Notes: a model not told the origin generated them from the letters alone. A stretch of 42,299 nucleotides of DNA from an uncultured beta proteobacterium (GCA_903828665.1 CAIKMZ010000069.1:1-42299), one strand, 5' to 3'; positions 28,154 to 37,677 are shown, counted from the first letter of the stretch. Program-made: numbers and translations.

Positions 28154-28878
28154 ACGCTGCTCCTTGCTCGCGCCTGCAAAATCGCTTCGGCCAGCGCAAA
28201 ATCTTCCGGGTAGGTCACTTTGAAATTCTGCGCGCTGCCCGGCACCAGCAGCGGTCGCAAGCCGCTGGCCTCGATGGCACCGGCTTCGTCGGTCACGCTC
28301 GGGCCAGCCTGCTCCAAGGCATCCATCAAGGTGCCGACGCGAAACATCTGCGGCGTCTGCGCCAGCCATTTGTCGCTGCGCGCAAGCGTCGCGACGACCC
28401 GTCCCCCGGCTTCCACCTTCAGCGTGTCGGGCAGTCGCAGCGCGAGCAAACCGCCTACCTCGTCGTCGCAGCAGGCATCGATCAGGGTTTCGATCTGCAC
28501 CGGCGTGATCAGGCAGCGCGCTGCGTCGTGCACCAGCACCCAGTCATGCCGTGACGCGCCTTGGCGCAGCAGCGCGGCAAGACCATTGAACACGCTGGCG
28601 GCGCGGGTGGCGCCGCCACAGCGCACGGTCAACGCGCCCCTGCCGAGCGACTCGAACAGCACGTCATCCGGCGCCACGACCACCAGCACCTTCGACAGGC
28701 GGGTGACGGCAGCGAAGGCCGCGAGCGTGTGCAAGACCATGGGCCGATCGGCCACTGCCTGATACTGCTTCGGGCCATCAGCACCGGCGCGTGACCCCGT
28801 TCCGGCGCAGGGGATCAAGGCCCAATAGCGAACGGGTGACGGCACTGGGGTGGGGGAATTGGGAGGGGCATCAGTCAT
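28150..28878 (-). CDS. ispD: 2-C-methyl-D-erythritol 4-phosphate cytidylyltransferase
   Basis: Third enzyme of the MEP pathway, joining CTP to MEP. 242 residues, with a Pro-rich N-terminal tail before [22 protein letters not shown], the nucleotide-binding signature. Later motifs include [13 protein letters not shown] and LRLPDTLK, with a conserved [11 protein letters not shown] stretch. Its start is 31 bp from the mfd start on the opposite strand, so promoters for the two genes must overlap or lie inside coding DNA. It overlaps ispF by 4 bases. Confidence 0.97.
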   Translation of the reverse strand: MTDAPPNSPTPVPSPVRYWALIPCAGTGSRAGADGPKQYQAVADRPMVLHTLAAFAAVTRLSKVLVVVAPDDVLFESLGRGALTVRCGGATRAASVFNGLAALLRQGASRHDWVLVHDAARCLITPVQIETLIDACCDDEVGGLLALRLPDTLKVEAGGRVVATLARSDKWLAQTPQMFRVGTLMDALEQAGPSVTDEAGAIEASGLRPLLVPGSAQNFKVTYPEDFALAEAILQARARSSV

Positions 28879-28909
28879 GGGTGTAGGCCCATTCTAAAAT
28901 AAGCCCTTC

Positions 28910-31900
28910 ATGGATTTACCCAAACTTCTCCCCGGCAAACGCTACACCCTCCCCCGACCCACCGGTTCCGCCGACGCCTTGCTGCTGGCCCAATTGGGAT
29001 TGCGCGAGAAGAATGCGGGCAAGCTGACCGCCATCGTCACCGCCGACGCCACCGACGCGCAGCGCCTGATCGACGAAATGGCGTTCTTTGCACCGGAGCT
29101 GCGCTGCGTTCTGTTTCCGGATTGGGAGACCCTGCCCTACGACACGTTCTCACCGCACCAAGACCTGATCAGCGAGCGCCTAGCGACCCTGTGGCGCATC
29201 AGCCAGCGCGACAAGGAAAGCGGCGCCGACGTCGTCATCGTGCCCGCCACCACTGCGCTTTACCGGCTGGCTCCGCCGGGCTTCCTGGCGGCCTACACCT
29301 TCCATTTCAAGCTCAAGCAAAAGCTCGATGAAGCCAAATTCAAGGCGCAGCTGACGCTGGCCGGCTACAGCCACGTCAGCCAGGTTGTCAGCCCCGGCGA
29401 ATACGCGGTGCGCGGCTCGCTGATCGACCTGTTCCCGATGGGCAGCAACGTACCGTATCGCGTCGACCTGTTCGACGACGAGATCGACAGCATCCGCACC
29501 TTCGACCCCGACAGCCAGCGCAGCCTGTACCCGGTGCCCGAGGTCCGCCTGCTGCCGGGCCGTGAATTCCCGATGGACGACGCGGCGCGCGCGCGCTTTC
29601 GCAGCCGCTGGCGCGAGATGCTCGAGGGTGACCCGACGCGCAGCCGCATCTACAAGGACATCGGCAACGGCGTGGCCACGGCCGGCATCGAGTACTACCT
29701 GCCGCTGTTCTTCGAAGAGACCGCCACCGTCTTCGACTACCTCGGCGAAGACGCGACCGTCGTTCTGCACGGCGACCTGGAGAGCGCGTTCCAGCATTTC
29801 TGGCAGGACACGCGCGAGCGCTACCGGCTGGTGCAGGGCGACCCCGAGCGGCCCACCCTGCCCCCGGATGCCCTGTTCCTGGCGACCGAGCAGTTCTACG
29901 CCCGCGTCAACCAGCACGCGCAACTCGCCATCCGGCCGGCCATCGCCGACGTGATGGACAGCGCCGACTTCCAAAAGCTCGGCGAGTTGACCGTGGTGCG
30001 CGGCGCCGAAGACCCGCTGGCGCGTCTGAAGGCGCACATGCGCAGCACGGCGCACCGCGTGCTGGTGCTGGCTGAAAGCGAAGGACGCAAGACCAGTCTG
30101 CTCGACTTTCTGCACGCCAGCCAGCTGACGCCCCCCTCCTTCGAAACGCTCGCCGAGTTTGAAGCCAGCGACGAGCCGCTGGGCATGGCAACCTCGTCGC
30201 TGAACACCGGCTTTGCCTGGATCGAAGCGGGCATCGATTTCGTCACGGAGACCGAGCTGTTTGCCGCCGGGCCCACCATGCGCCGGCGCAAGAAGCAGGA
30301 ACAGGTCAGCGACGTCGAGGCGCTGATCAAGGACCTGAGCGAACTCAACATCGGCGATCCGGTCGTGCATTCGGCGCACGGCATCGGCCGCTACCGGGGT
30401 CTCATCAACCTCGATCTGGGCAACCGGCGGCCCGACGGCGAACCCGAGGTTCAGGAGTTCCTGCATCTCGAATACGCCGACAAGGCCACGCTCTATGTGC
30501 CGGTCAGCCAGTTGCAGCTCATCAGCCGCTACACCGGCGTCAGCGCCGACGAGGCGCCGCTGCACAAGCTCGGTTCGGGCCAGTGGGAGAAAGCCAAGCG
30601 CAAGGCGGCCGAACAGGTGCGCGACAGCGCCGCCGAACTGCTCAACATCTATGCACGCCGTGCCGCGCGCGAAGGCCACGCCTTCCGCTATTCGCCGGCC
30701 GACTACGAGGCCTTTGCCAACGACTTCGGCTTTGAAGAAACAGCCGACCAGAAGGCAGCCATTCACGCCGTGATCCAGGACATGATCAGCCCGCGCCCGA
30801 TGGACCGCCTGATTTGCGGCGACGTCGGCTTCGGCAAGACCGAGGTCGCGCTGCGCGCGGCCTTCATCGGTATCACCGGCGGCAGGCAGGTGGCGCTGCT
30901 GGCACCGACCACGCTGCTGGCCGAACAGCACTACCAGACGCTGGTGGACCGCTTTGCCAAGTGGCCGGTCAAGGTCGCCGAGATGAGCCGCTTCCGCTCG
31001 GCCAAGGAGATCACCGCAGCACTCAAGGGACTGGCTGACGGCACCGTCGACATCGTGGTCGGAACGCACAAGCTGCTGAGCCAGAGCACTAAGTTCCATA
31101 ACCTGGGCCTGCTCATCATCGACGAGGAACACCGCTTTGGCGTGCGCCACAAGGAGGCCATGAAGGCGCTGCGCGCCGAGGTCGATGTGCTGACGCTGAC
31201 CGCCACGCCGATCCCGCGCACGCTGGGCATGGCGCTCGAAGGGCTGCGCGACCTGAGCGTGATCGCCACCGCGCCGCAGCGCCGGTTGGCGATCAAGACC
31301 TTTGTCCGCACCGAAGGCAACGGCGTGATCCGCGAGGCCGTGCTGCGCGAGCTCAAGCGTGGCGGCCAGGTCTACTTCCTGCACAACGAGGTCGAGACCA
31401 TCGAGAACCGCCGCGCCAAGCTCGAAGAGCTGCTGCCCGAGGCGCGCATCGCCGTCGCCCACGGCCAGATGCCCGAGCGCCAGCTCGAATCGGTCATGCG
31501 CGACTTTGTGGCGCAGCGCTTCAACCTGCTGCTGTGCTCGACCATCATCGAGACCGGCATCGATGTGCCGACCGCCAACACCATCGTCATGGCGCGCGCC
31601 GACAAGTTCGGCCTGGCGCAGTTGCACCAGCTGCGCGGGCGCGTCGGACGCAGCCACCATCAGGCCTACGCCTACCTGATGGTGCCTGATCTGCAGGGAT
31701 TGACCAAGCAGGCCAGCCAGCGCCTCGAAGCGATCCAGCAGATGGAAGAACTCGGCTCGGGCTTTTATCTCGCCGTGCACGATCTGGAAATCCGCGGTGC
31801 CGGCGAAGTGCTCGGCGAAAACCAGAGCGGCAACATGCTCGAAGTGGGCTTCCAGCTTTACAACGAGATGCTGGCCGAAGCCGTGCGCTGCCTGAAAGCC

Positions 31901-32410
31901 GGCATCGAGCCCGATCTGCTCAGTCCGCTCAATGTCACGACCGACATCAACCTGCACGCGCCGGCGCTCCTGCCCAACGACTACTGCGGCGACGTCCACT
32001 TGCGCCTGTCGTTCTACAAGAAGCTCGCCACGGCGAAGATCACCGACCAGATCGACGCGCTGATGGAAGAAATCGTCGACCGTTTCGGCAAGCTGCCGGC
32101 GCAGGCGCAGACGCTGATCGACGTGCACCGGCTGCGCGTGCTGGCCAAGCCTTACGGTGTCGTCAAGGTCGATGCCGCGCCCGGCGTCATCACCATCACC
32201 TTCAAGAAGGATCCGCCGATTGATTCGATGCGCATCATCGAGATGATCCAGAAGAACCGCCACATCAAGCTCGCCGGCAGCGAGAAGCTGCGCATCGAGC
32301 GCGCCCTGCCCGAAGCCAGGGACCGCTCGCAGATGGTGCGCGATGTCCTGCGCGCCCTGGGACAACCGAAAGCCGAAACCACGCCTGCGCACGCGGGCAA
32401 GCCAGCATGA
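28910..32410 (+). CDS. mfd: Transcription-repair coupling factor Mfd
   Basis: A 1166-residue ATPase that pushes stalled RNA polymerase off DNA lesions and recruits UvrA. The N-terminal UvrB-like domains (about 1-350) are followed by the CarD-like RNA polymerase interaction domain (about 480-550, GDPVVHSAHGIGRYRGL). The RecG-like helicase motor follows, with Walker A GDVGFGKTEVAL (Lys643) and the DEEH box at 738-741. The TRG motif region and C-terminal TRCF domain (about 1010-1130) are present. Length is normal. Its stop overlaps the serB start by 4 bases. Confidence 0.97.
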   Translation: MDLPKLLPGKRYTLPRPTGSADALLLAQLGLREKNAGKLTAIVTADATDAQRLIDEMAFFAPELRCVLFPDWETLPYDTFSPHQDLISERLATLWRISQRDKESGADVVIVPATTALYRLAPPGFLAAYTFHFKLKQKLDEAKFKAQLTLAGYSHVSQVVSPGEYAVRGSLIDLFPMGSNVPYRVDLFDDEIDSIRTFDPDSQRSLYPVPEVRLLPGREFPMDDAARARFRSRWREMLEGDPTRSRIYKDIGNGVATAGIEYYLPLFFEETATVFDYLGEDATVVLHGDLESAFQHFWQDTRERYRLVQGDPERPTLPPDALFLATEQFYARVNQHAQLAIRPAIADVMDSADFQKLGELTVVRGAEDPLARLKAHMRSTAHRVLVLAESEGRKTSLLDFLHASQLTPPSFETLAEFEASDEPLGMATSSLNTGFAWIEAGIDFVTETELFAAGPTMRRRKKQEQVSDVEALIKDLSELNIGDPVVHSAHGIGRYRGLINLDLGNRRPDGEPEVQEFLHLEYADKATLYVPVSQLQLISRYTGVSADEAPLHKLGSGQWEKAKRKAAEQVRDSAAELLNIYARRAAREGHAFRYSPADYEAFANDFGFEETADQKAAIHAVIQDMISPRPMDRLICGDVGFGKTEVALRAAFIGITGGRQVALLAPTTLLAEQHYQTLVDRFAKWPVKVAEMSRFRSAKEITAALKGLADGTVDIVVGTHKLLSQSTKFHNLGLLIIDEEHRFGVRHKEAMKALRAEVDVLTLTATPIPRTLGMALEGLRDLSVIATAPQRRLAIKTFVRTEGNGVIREAVLRELKRGGQVYFLHNEVETIENRRAKLEELLPEARIAVAHGQMPERQLESVMRDFVAQRFNLLLCSTIIETGIDVPTANTIVMARADKFGLAQLHQLRGRVGRSHHQAYAYLMVPDLQGLTKQASQRLEAIQQMEELGSGFYLAVHDLEIRGAGEVLGENQSGNMLEVGFQLYNEMLAEAVRCLKAGIEPDLLSPLNVTTDINLHAPALLPNDYCGDVHLRLSFYKKLATAKITDQIDALMEEIVDRFGKLPAQAQTLIDVHRLRVLAKPYGVVKVDAAPGVITITFKKDPPIDSMRIIEMIQKNRHIKLAGSEKLRIERALPEARDRSQMVRDVLRALGQPKAETTPAHAGKPA

Positions 32411-33123
32411 ATACAGCAACAGAAATTGCCCCCGGCCTCGTCATTCGCGGCATTGCGCCACCGCTGCGCCTGAGCGACTTCAAGCTGATCGCCTTTGACA
32501 TGGACTCGACCCTGATCAACATCGAGTGCGTCGACGAGATCGCCGATGCCGTCGGCCGCAAGGCCGAAGTGGCGGCCATCACGGAAGCCGCGATGCAGGG
32601 AAAGATTGCCGACTACAAGGAAAGCCTGCGCCAGCGCGTGGCCCTGCTCAAGGGCGTCAGCCAGGCCGACCTGGACCGGCTGTACGAGGAGCGCCTGCGC
32701 CTGAACCCGGGCGCCGCCGAACTGGTGGCCGCGTGCAAGAACGCCGGGCTCAAGGTGCTGTTGGTGTCAGGCGGCTTCACGCACTTCACCGACCGCGTGC
32801 GCGATCAACTGGGGATCGACTACACGCGCTCGAACCAGCTGGAACTGCAGGACGGCCGGCTCACCGGCCGCATGCTGAATCAGAGCTGGGGCGACATCTG
32901 CGACGGCGCCGAGAAGCGCAAGATGCTGCTGGAAACTTGCGCACTGCTCGGCATCAGCCCCAAGCAGGCCGTGGCCATGGGCGACGGCGCCAATGACCTG
33001 CCGATGATGGGTGAAGCCGGTCTGTCGGTGGCCTACCACGCCAAGCCGGCCGTGCGTGAAGCCGCCCATGTCTGCATCAATACCGGCGGACTTGATCGCC
33101 TGCTCACGCTGCTGCGCCCCTGA
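32407..33123 (+). CDS. serB: Phosphoserine phosphatase
   Basis: Last step of serine synthesis: hydrolysis of phosphoserine. A HAD-superfamily protein of 238 residues with Asp31 as nucleophile and Asp33 in FDMDSTLINIECVDE. The motif II Ser is in LLVSGGFTHF and motifs III/IV are in AVAMGDGANDLPMM. Unlike E. coli SerB (about 322 residues) it lacks the N-terminal ACT-like domain, the short form common in Burkholderiales. Its ATG overlaps the mfd TGA (ATGA). Confidence 0.95.
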   Translation: MNTATEIAPGLVIRGIAPPLRLSDFKLIAFDMDSTLINIECVDEIADAVGRKAEVAAITEAAMQGKIADYKESLRQRVALLKGVSQADLDRLYEERLRLNPGAAELVAACKNAGLKVLLVSGGFTHFTDRVRDQLGIDYTRSNQLELQDGRLTGRMLNQSWGDICDGAEKRKMLLETCALLGISPKQAVAMGDGANDLPMMGEAGLSVAYHAKPAVREAAHVCINTGGLDRLLTLLRP

Positions 33124-33135
33124 TCTGAAGCGCGT

Positions 33136-33212
33136 CATATCGATTGCCTTGCTTGCCAAGTCGACCCGGCCGCAGGCGACCAAACGGGCCGATTTGAACG
33201 CATATCGATATG
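33136..33212. promoter_or_regulatory. Repeated CATATCGAT motifs before metY
   Basis: CATATCGAT occurs at 33136-33144 and as the perfect 12 bp palindrome CATATCGATATG at 33201-33212, about 70 bp before the metY start. Two copies with a palindrome suggest a regulator-binding site for metY (inference). I could not recognise a methionine riboswitch in this 159 bp spacer. Confidence 0.4.
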
Positions 33213-33282
33213 AAAACTCGGTCTATGGCCACCGCTGCCGGGCGGCTAAGATGCGACACCTCTTTTGCACAGGAACCGACCC

Positions 33283-34560
33283 ATGAAAATCGAAACGATC
33301 GCCGTCCACGGCGGCTACACGCCAGACCCCACGACAAAAGCCGTCGCCGTGCCAATCTACCAGACGGTAGCCTACGCGTTCGACAACACCCAGCACGGCG
33401 CCGACCTGTTCGACCTGAAAGTTGCGGGCAACATCTACAGCCGCATCATGAATCCGACCAATGCGGTGCTGGAAGCGCGCGTGGCCGCGCTGGAAGGCGG
33501 CATCGGCGCGCTGGCGGTGGCCTCCGGCATGTCGGCCATTGCCTACGCGATTCAAACGATCGCCGAGGCCGGCGACAACATTGTTTCGGCCTCCACGCTG
33601 TACGGCGGCACCTACAACCTGTTTGCCCATACCTTCCCGCAAATGGGCATCGAGGTGCGCTTTGCGGATTACCGCGATCCGGCCTCCTTCGCCAAACTGA
33701 TCGATGCGCGCACCAAGGCCGTCTATTGCGAATCGGTCGGCAACCCGCTGGGCAACGTCACCGATCTGGCAGCACTGGCGGCCGTCGCCCATGCTCATGG
33801 CGTGCCGCTGATTGTCGACAACACGGTGGCCAGCCCGTATCTGTGCCGTCCCTTCGAACATGGTGCCGACATCGTGGTGCACTCGCTGACCAAGTACCTC
33901 GGCGGGCACGGCACGACGATTGGCGGCGTCATTGTCGATTCAGGCAAGTTCCCGTGGGCCGAGCACAAGGAGCGCTTCAAGCGCCTCAACGAACCCGACG
34001 TCAGCTACCACGGCGTCGTCTATACCGAAGCGCTCGGTGCTGCCGCCTACATCGGTCGCGCCCGCGTCGTGCCGCTGCGCAACATGGGCGCCGCCCTGAG
34101 CCCGATGGCCGCGTTCCAGATTCTGCAAGGCATCGAGACCCTGCCCCTGCGCATGGACCGCATCTGCGACAACGCGCTGCGCATTGCTCGGCATCTGAAG
34201 TCCCACGCCAAGGTGAGCTGGGTCAACTACGCCGGTCTGCCAGACCACAACGACCACGCGCTGGTCAGCAAGTACATGGGCGGCCGCGCCTCGGGCATCA
34301 TCAGCTTCGGCCTGAAGGCCAGTGACAGCCTAGAAGCCGGCGCCCGGTTTCAAGATGCGCTCCAGCTGTTCACACGGCTGGTGAACATCGGCGACGCCAA
34401 ATCGCTGGCCTGCCACCCGGCATCAACGACACACCGCCAGCTCAACGCGGAAGAACTGGCCAAGGCCGGCGTCAAGCCCGACATGGTGCGCCTGTCGGTC
34501 GGCATCGAGCACATCGACGATCTGCTCGAAGACCTGGAACAGGCACTGGCCGCGGTCTGA
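33283..34560 (+). CDS. metY: O-acetylhomoserine sulfhydrylase (aminocarboxypropyltransferase)
   Basis: PLP enzyme that makes homocysteine from O-acetylhomoserine and sulfide, in methionine synthesis. 425 residues from ATG 33283 (MKIETIAVHGGYTPDP), preceded by AGGA; a farther ATG at 33265 adds only six residues. The Schiff-base Lys204 is in VHSLTKYLGGHGT. The stretches YQTVAYAF, YSRIMNPTN and ASGMSAIAYAI are typical of the long MetY subfamily, which distinguishes it from the shorter MetB/MetC/MetZ group. The C-terminal HPASTTHRQL closes the active site. It converges with the phosphatase gene. Confidence 0.92.
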   Translation: MKIETIAVHGGYTPDPTTKAVAVPIYQTVAYAFDNTQHGADLFDLKVAGNIYSRIMNPTNAVLEARVAALEGGIGALAVASGMSAIAYAIQTIAEAGDNIVSASTLYGGTYNLFAHTFPQMGIEVRFADYRDPASFAKLIDARTKAVYCESVGNPLGNVTDLAALAAVAHAHGVPLIVDNTVASPYLCRPFEHGADIVVHSLTKYLGGHGTTIGGVIVDSGKFPWAEHKERFKRLNEPDVSYHGVVYTEALGAAAYIGRARVVPLRNMGAALSPMAAFQILQGIETLPLRMDRICDNALRIARHLKSHAKVSWVNYAGLPDHNDHALVSKYMGGRASGIISFGLKASDSLEAGARFQDALQLFTRLVNIGDAKSLACHPASTTHRQLNAEELAKAGVKPDMVRLSVGIEHIDDLLEDLEQALAAV

Positions 34561-34569
34561 TCCTGCGGC

Positions 34570-36165
34570 TCAGCTTCGCTCGAGCACGGGCCGCCCGGCC
34601 TGCACCGTGAAGCGGGCCAGGGTTGCGATGCGCGTGTCCTGCCGCATGACGTCATCGACCACGCGCAAGGTCGTCGCGAGTTGATCGGGCGTGAACTCCA
34701 CCACGCCATAGCCCTTGCGCTGTGCGTCGGCAAAAACAAAGTGCGGGTTGTCGGTGAGGATCTCGGCCGTCTTCGCAGCGCCGCCGGTGCGTGAGGTGAT
34801 GCTGGTGCCGCAGAACTCGACACCGACGCTGGCGCTGGCCGGATCCGCGTAGTCGGCCTTAACATGGCCGACCCAGTTTTCGTGCACATCACCCCCGAGC
34901 ACGACCGGGTTGGCGACCTGCTGCTGGCGCAGTGAATCGGTCAGGCGGCTGCGCGCGGCGCTGTAGCCATCCCAGCCATCGTTCCAGAGGCTGTATCCAG
35001 CGGCGGTCCTGAAACGGCGCTCACCGAGCAAGGTCTGCTGGCCGATCACATTCCAGCGCGTCTGGCGTGAACGCGCGCTCGCGAACTCCTGGTACAGCCA
35101 GCGTTCCTGCTGTTGGCCCAACAGGCTGCGCCGCGGATCCTGCCACGGCGCACAAGTGCCCGGGTTGACCCGGCTCGAGCCCACGGCATCCCCCTTGTTG
35201 CAGGCCTGCGGGTCCTTGTACTGCCGCGCATCGAGCAAATAAAGGGACGCGAGTCGGCCGTATTCCAGGCGTTGGTAGATGCGCATCTCGGCGCCAAGCT
35301 GCAGCCCCGCCAAGCCCTGCAGCAGGACCGACGAGCGAACCGGCATGTGCTCGTACCAAGCCTGGTAGGCCGCGGCGCGACGGGTTGCAAAATTGGCCGG
35401 ATTCGCAGGGTCGAAGGCGCCGCTGTTGCCGGCCTGCAGACCCGCGTAGTCGTTCTGCACCTCGTGATCGTCCCAGGTCAGCAGCCAAGGACACGCCGCG
35501 TGCATGGCCTGCAGATCGGCATCGCCCCGGTACTGCGCATAGCGCCACCGATAGTCGTCCAGGCTCACGGCCCACCCGCCTCCCGGCGTGCGCAGTTTGC
35601 TGCCGGTGCCGGGGTATTCGTAGATGTAGTCGCCGAGGAACATCACGGCGTCCAGGTTCTCGTCGCGCATGTGGCGCCAGGCCGTGAAATAGCCGTCCTC
35701 CCACTTCTGGCACGATGCGTAGGCCAGCCGCAAGCGGTCCACCACCGCATCCGGTTTCGGGAAGGTGCGCGTGCGCCCGACCGGACTGACGGCATCGCCG
35801 ACCATGAAGCGGTAGTAATACCAGCGATCCGAATCCAGGCCGTTCACCTCCACATGCACGGCATGCGCCAGTTGCGAATCGGCCAGGGTCTGCCCGCTTT
35901 GCACCGGGCGCGTGAAGTGCTCGTTATGCGCCAACTCCCAACGCAGCGCAATCGGCTCGCGCGCGCTCAACACGCTGCGGCTGTGCAGACGCGTCCAAAG
36001 CACGACCGAATCCGAGCTGGGCGAGCCGCTGGCGACGCCCAGTGTGAACGGTGAATCGAGCAGGCGCACCTGACTCCAGGCCCTGTGCGGCAGCCACAGG
36101 CTGGGCGCGCCGGCGCACAGAAGATGGAGCAGTTGGCGACGCTTCATGGACTCGATGTTATTCAT
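34570..36165 (-). CDS. phoD: PhoD-like alkaline phosphatase/phosphodiesterase
   Basis: A 531-residue exported metallophosphoesterase of the PhoD family, which releases phosphate from phosphate esters. The N-terminus MKRRQLLHLLCAG with twin Arg and a hydrophobic stretch suggests Tat export, though the RR motif is not the full SRRxFLK form. Metal-site motifs are ASCQKWEDG, FLGDYIYEYPG, WDDHEVQNDYAG and GGDVHENWVG. The start is either 36165 (MNNIESMKRR) or 36147; 36165 was chosen, but no clear ribosome site separates them. Phosphate-starvation control is usual for this family, but no Pho box was recognised. Confidence 0.88.
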   Translation of the reverse strand: MNNIESMKRRQLLHLLCAGAPSLWLPHRAWSQVRLLDSPFTLGVASGSPSSDSVVLWTRLHSRSVLSAREPIALRWELAHNEHFTRPVQSGQTLADSQLAHAVHVEVNGLDSDRWYYYRFMVGDAVSPVGRTRTFPKPDAVVDRLRLAYASCQKWEDGYFTAWRHMRDENLDAVMFLGDYIYEYPGTGSKLRTPGGGWAVSLDDYRWRYAQYRGDADLQAMHAACPWLLTWDDHEVQNDYAGLQAGNSGAFDPANPANFATRRAAAYQAWYEHMPVRSSVLLQGLAGLQLGAEMRIYQRLEYGRLASLYLLDARQYKDPQACNKGDAVGSSRVNPGTCAPWQDPRRSLLGQQQERWLYQEFASARSRQTRWNVIGQQTLLGERRFRTAAGYSLWNDGWDGYSAARSRLTDSLRQQQVANPVVLGGDVHENWVGHVKADYADPASASVGVEFCGTSITSRTGGAAKTAEILTDNPHFVFADAQRKGYGVVEFTPDQLATTLRVVDDVMRQDTRIATLARFTVQAGRPVLERS

Positions 36166-36352
36166 GGTGTGCACCCGGTTGCCGGCTTGACAGGCCCTTG
36201 AATTGCGGCCCATGCCGCCTATTGTCTGCTCGCGCAGGAGTCGTCGACAGCCCCGGTGTTAAGATTTTTCCATCACGGGCGCGACAAGGGACACCGGCGC
36301 CATGCCTGCATCCTGAGGCGCAACCAAAACAAGCAAGCGAGACAAGCTGAAC

Positions 36353-37183
36353 ATGAGCAATCAAAAAATCATCCTGATCACGGGCTGCTCGAGCGGCATC
36401 GGCGCCGCGCTGGCGCTGGAGTTCCACAGCCGCGGGCACTGGGTCTATGCCACTGCACGCCGCGTTGAGGCATTGGCCGAACTTAAGGCCAAGGGCCTGC
36501 GCACGCTGGCACTTGACGTGAACGATGCGGCCAGCATGGCGAGCGCCCTGGCCGCCGTGCAGGGCGAGACCGGGCATCTTGATATTCTGATCAACAACGC
36601 CGGCTACGGCCAGTTCGGCGCCGTGATGGACACCGATCTGGCCGATCTGCGCGAGCAGTTCGAAACCAATGTGTTTGCACCGGTCGTGCTCACGCGCGCC
36701 GCACTGCCCCTGCTGCGCAAGAGCGCGGCCGCCTGCATTGCCAACATGGGGAGCATTTCAGGCGTCGTCACGACGCCGTTTGCCGGCGTCTACTGCGCCA
36801 GCAAGGCCGCCCTGCACGCCTTGTCGGACGCCATGCGCATGGAGCTGGCACCGATGGGCCTGCACGTCGTCACCATCCAGCCCGGCGGCATCGCCTCGAA
36901 CTTTGGTGCCACCGGCGCCGCCCATGTCAAGCTGCCCGAGGGCTCGCTCTACGCGCCGATCGCGCGCTTCGTGCTCGGGCGTGCCAAGGCGTCGCAACGC
37001 GGTGCAACACCGGTCGAGGCCTTCACCCGTGAGGTGGTTGATCACCTGCTGCGCGCGGATCCGGCACCGGTATGCCGCACCGGCGCCCAGAGCACGCGGC
37101 TACCCTTGCTCAAGCGCTGGCTGCCGATCCGCATGCTCGACCGCAAACTGCAAAAGCGCTTCGGCCTGGATCAACTTCAGTAA
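36353..37183 (+). CDS. Short-chain dehydrogenase/reductase
   Basis: A 276-residue classical SDR oxidoreductase. The nucleotide-binding TGCSSGIG is at residues 10-17, the structural NNAG at 81-84, and the catalytic triad is Ser134 (or Ser136), Tyr147 and Lys151 (YCASK). An Arg after the second strand (ATARR) suggests NADP(H). The C-terminal part (KRWLPIRMLDRKLQKRFGL) resembles SDRs acting on lipids or retinol-like substrates, but the substrate cannot be told. The gene stands alone with a 139 bp upstream spacer. Confidence 0.9.
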   Translation: MSNQKIILITGCSSGIGAALALEFHSRGHWVYATARRVEALAELKAKGLRTLALDVNDAASMASALAAVQGETGHLDILINNAGYGQFGAVMDTDLADLREQFETNVFAPVVLTRAALPLLRKSAAACIANMGSISGVVTTPFAGVYCASKAALHALSDAMRMELAPMGLHVVTIQPGGIASNFGATGAAHVKLPEGSLYAPIARFVLGRAKASQRGATPVEAFTREVVDHLLRADPAPVCRTGAQSTRLPLLKRWLPIRMLDRKLQKRFGLDQLQ

Positions 37184-37270
37184 TCTACAAGCTATAAAAG
37201 TAGGAGCAGAGTGAGATCTGCGTTATAGTTTCGGCTCGCGTCAAAAAACAGCTGCGGGTACCGGAGCCAC

Positions 37271-37339
37271 ATGACCGCCTCTACCGGCGTCGATGTACCC
37301 GACAAACAGTGTGAGCTTCGAGGAGAGTCAATTCAATGA
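37271..37339 (+). CDS. Possible 22-residue leader peptide overlapping the winged-helix gene
   Basis: ATG at 37271 has GGAG four bases upstream and is open for 22 codons to a TGA at 37337-37339. That TGA overlaps the ATG of the next gene (37336) in the ATGA arrangement used for translational coupling. The peptide (MTASTGVDVPDKQCELRGES...) resembles nothing I know. It lies within an inverted repeat CGGGTAC (37255-37261) / GTACCCG (37295-37301). It may be a regulatory upstream ORF or chance. Confidence 0.3.
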   Translation: MTASTGVDVPDKQCELRGESIQ

Positions 37340-37677
37340 GTGCCAAGGAAAATGCCGCCGTCAGCCAGTTGCTGGGCTTGCTGGAGTCGCGCTACGCGAT
37401 CCGGGTGCTCTGGGCTCTGAAAGACGGGCATGCGCAGACCTTTCGTCTGCTCCAGGACAGCGTTGGCGGCATCACGCCCAACACGTTGAATACGCGGATC
37501 AAGGAACTGCGCAAGGCAGGTCTGGTCAGCCACGGCAAGAGTGGCTACGTTGTCACGGCTGCCGGGGCCGATCTGCTCAAACGCCTGGCCGACCTCCCCG
37601 CATTTGCGCTCAAATGGGCATCCACGCAATCACGCAAAGCCACTGAACAGGCAGCGGCACGCCAGAGCGCGGCTTAG
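37336..37677 (+). CDS. Winged-helix (HxlR-like) transcriptional regulator
   Basis: A 113-residue protein with one DNA-binding domain. SQLLGLLESRYAIRVLWALKDGHAQTFRLLQDSVGGITPNTLNTRIKELRKAGLV reads as helix-turn-helix plus wing. The pattern (inhibition of a weak helix, then the LNTRIKELRKAGL recognition helix) resembles HxlR-type regulators, but the HxlR N-terminal cysteine is not in the expected place. The C-terminal tail (about 85-113) is Lys/Ala/Gln-rich. GAGGAGAG lies 8 bases before the ATG. The target genes are unknown; the SDR upstream and FKBP downstream are candidates only by position. Confidence 0.8.
   Translation: MSAKENAAVSQLLGLLESRYAIRVLWALKDGHAQTFRLLQDSVGGITPNTLNTRIKELRKAGLVSHGKSGYVVTAAGADLLKRLADLPAFALKWASTQSRKATEQAAARQSAA

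Noticed and set aside
29180-32419. Long open frame (1079 codons) on the minus strand opposite mfd
   Set aside because: Mfd is a clear, full-length family match on the plus strand. In high-GC DNA the opposite strand often stays open, and the antisense protein has no recognisable domain.
33124-33282. SAM or other methionine riboswitch before metY
   Set aside because: I looked for paired-stem and conserved-core patterns and saw only the short palindromes; no known riboswitch could be matched by eye.
36187-36215. Promoter before the SDR gene based on a perfect TTGACA at 36187-36192
   Set aside because: No acceptable -10 box lies 15-19 bases downstream.
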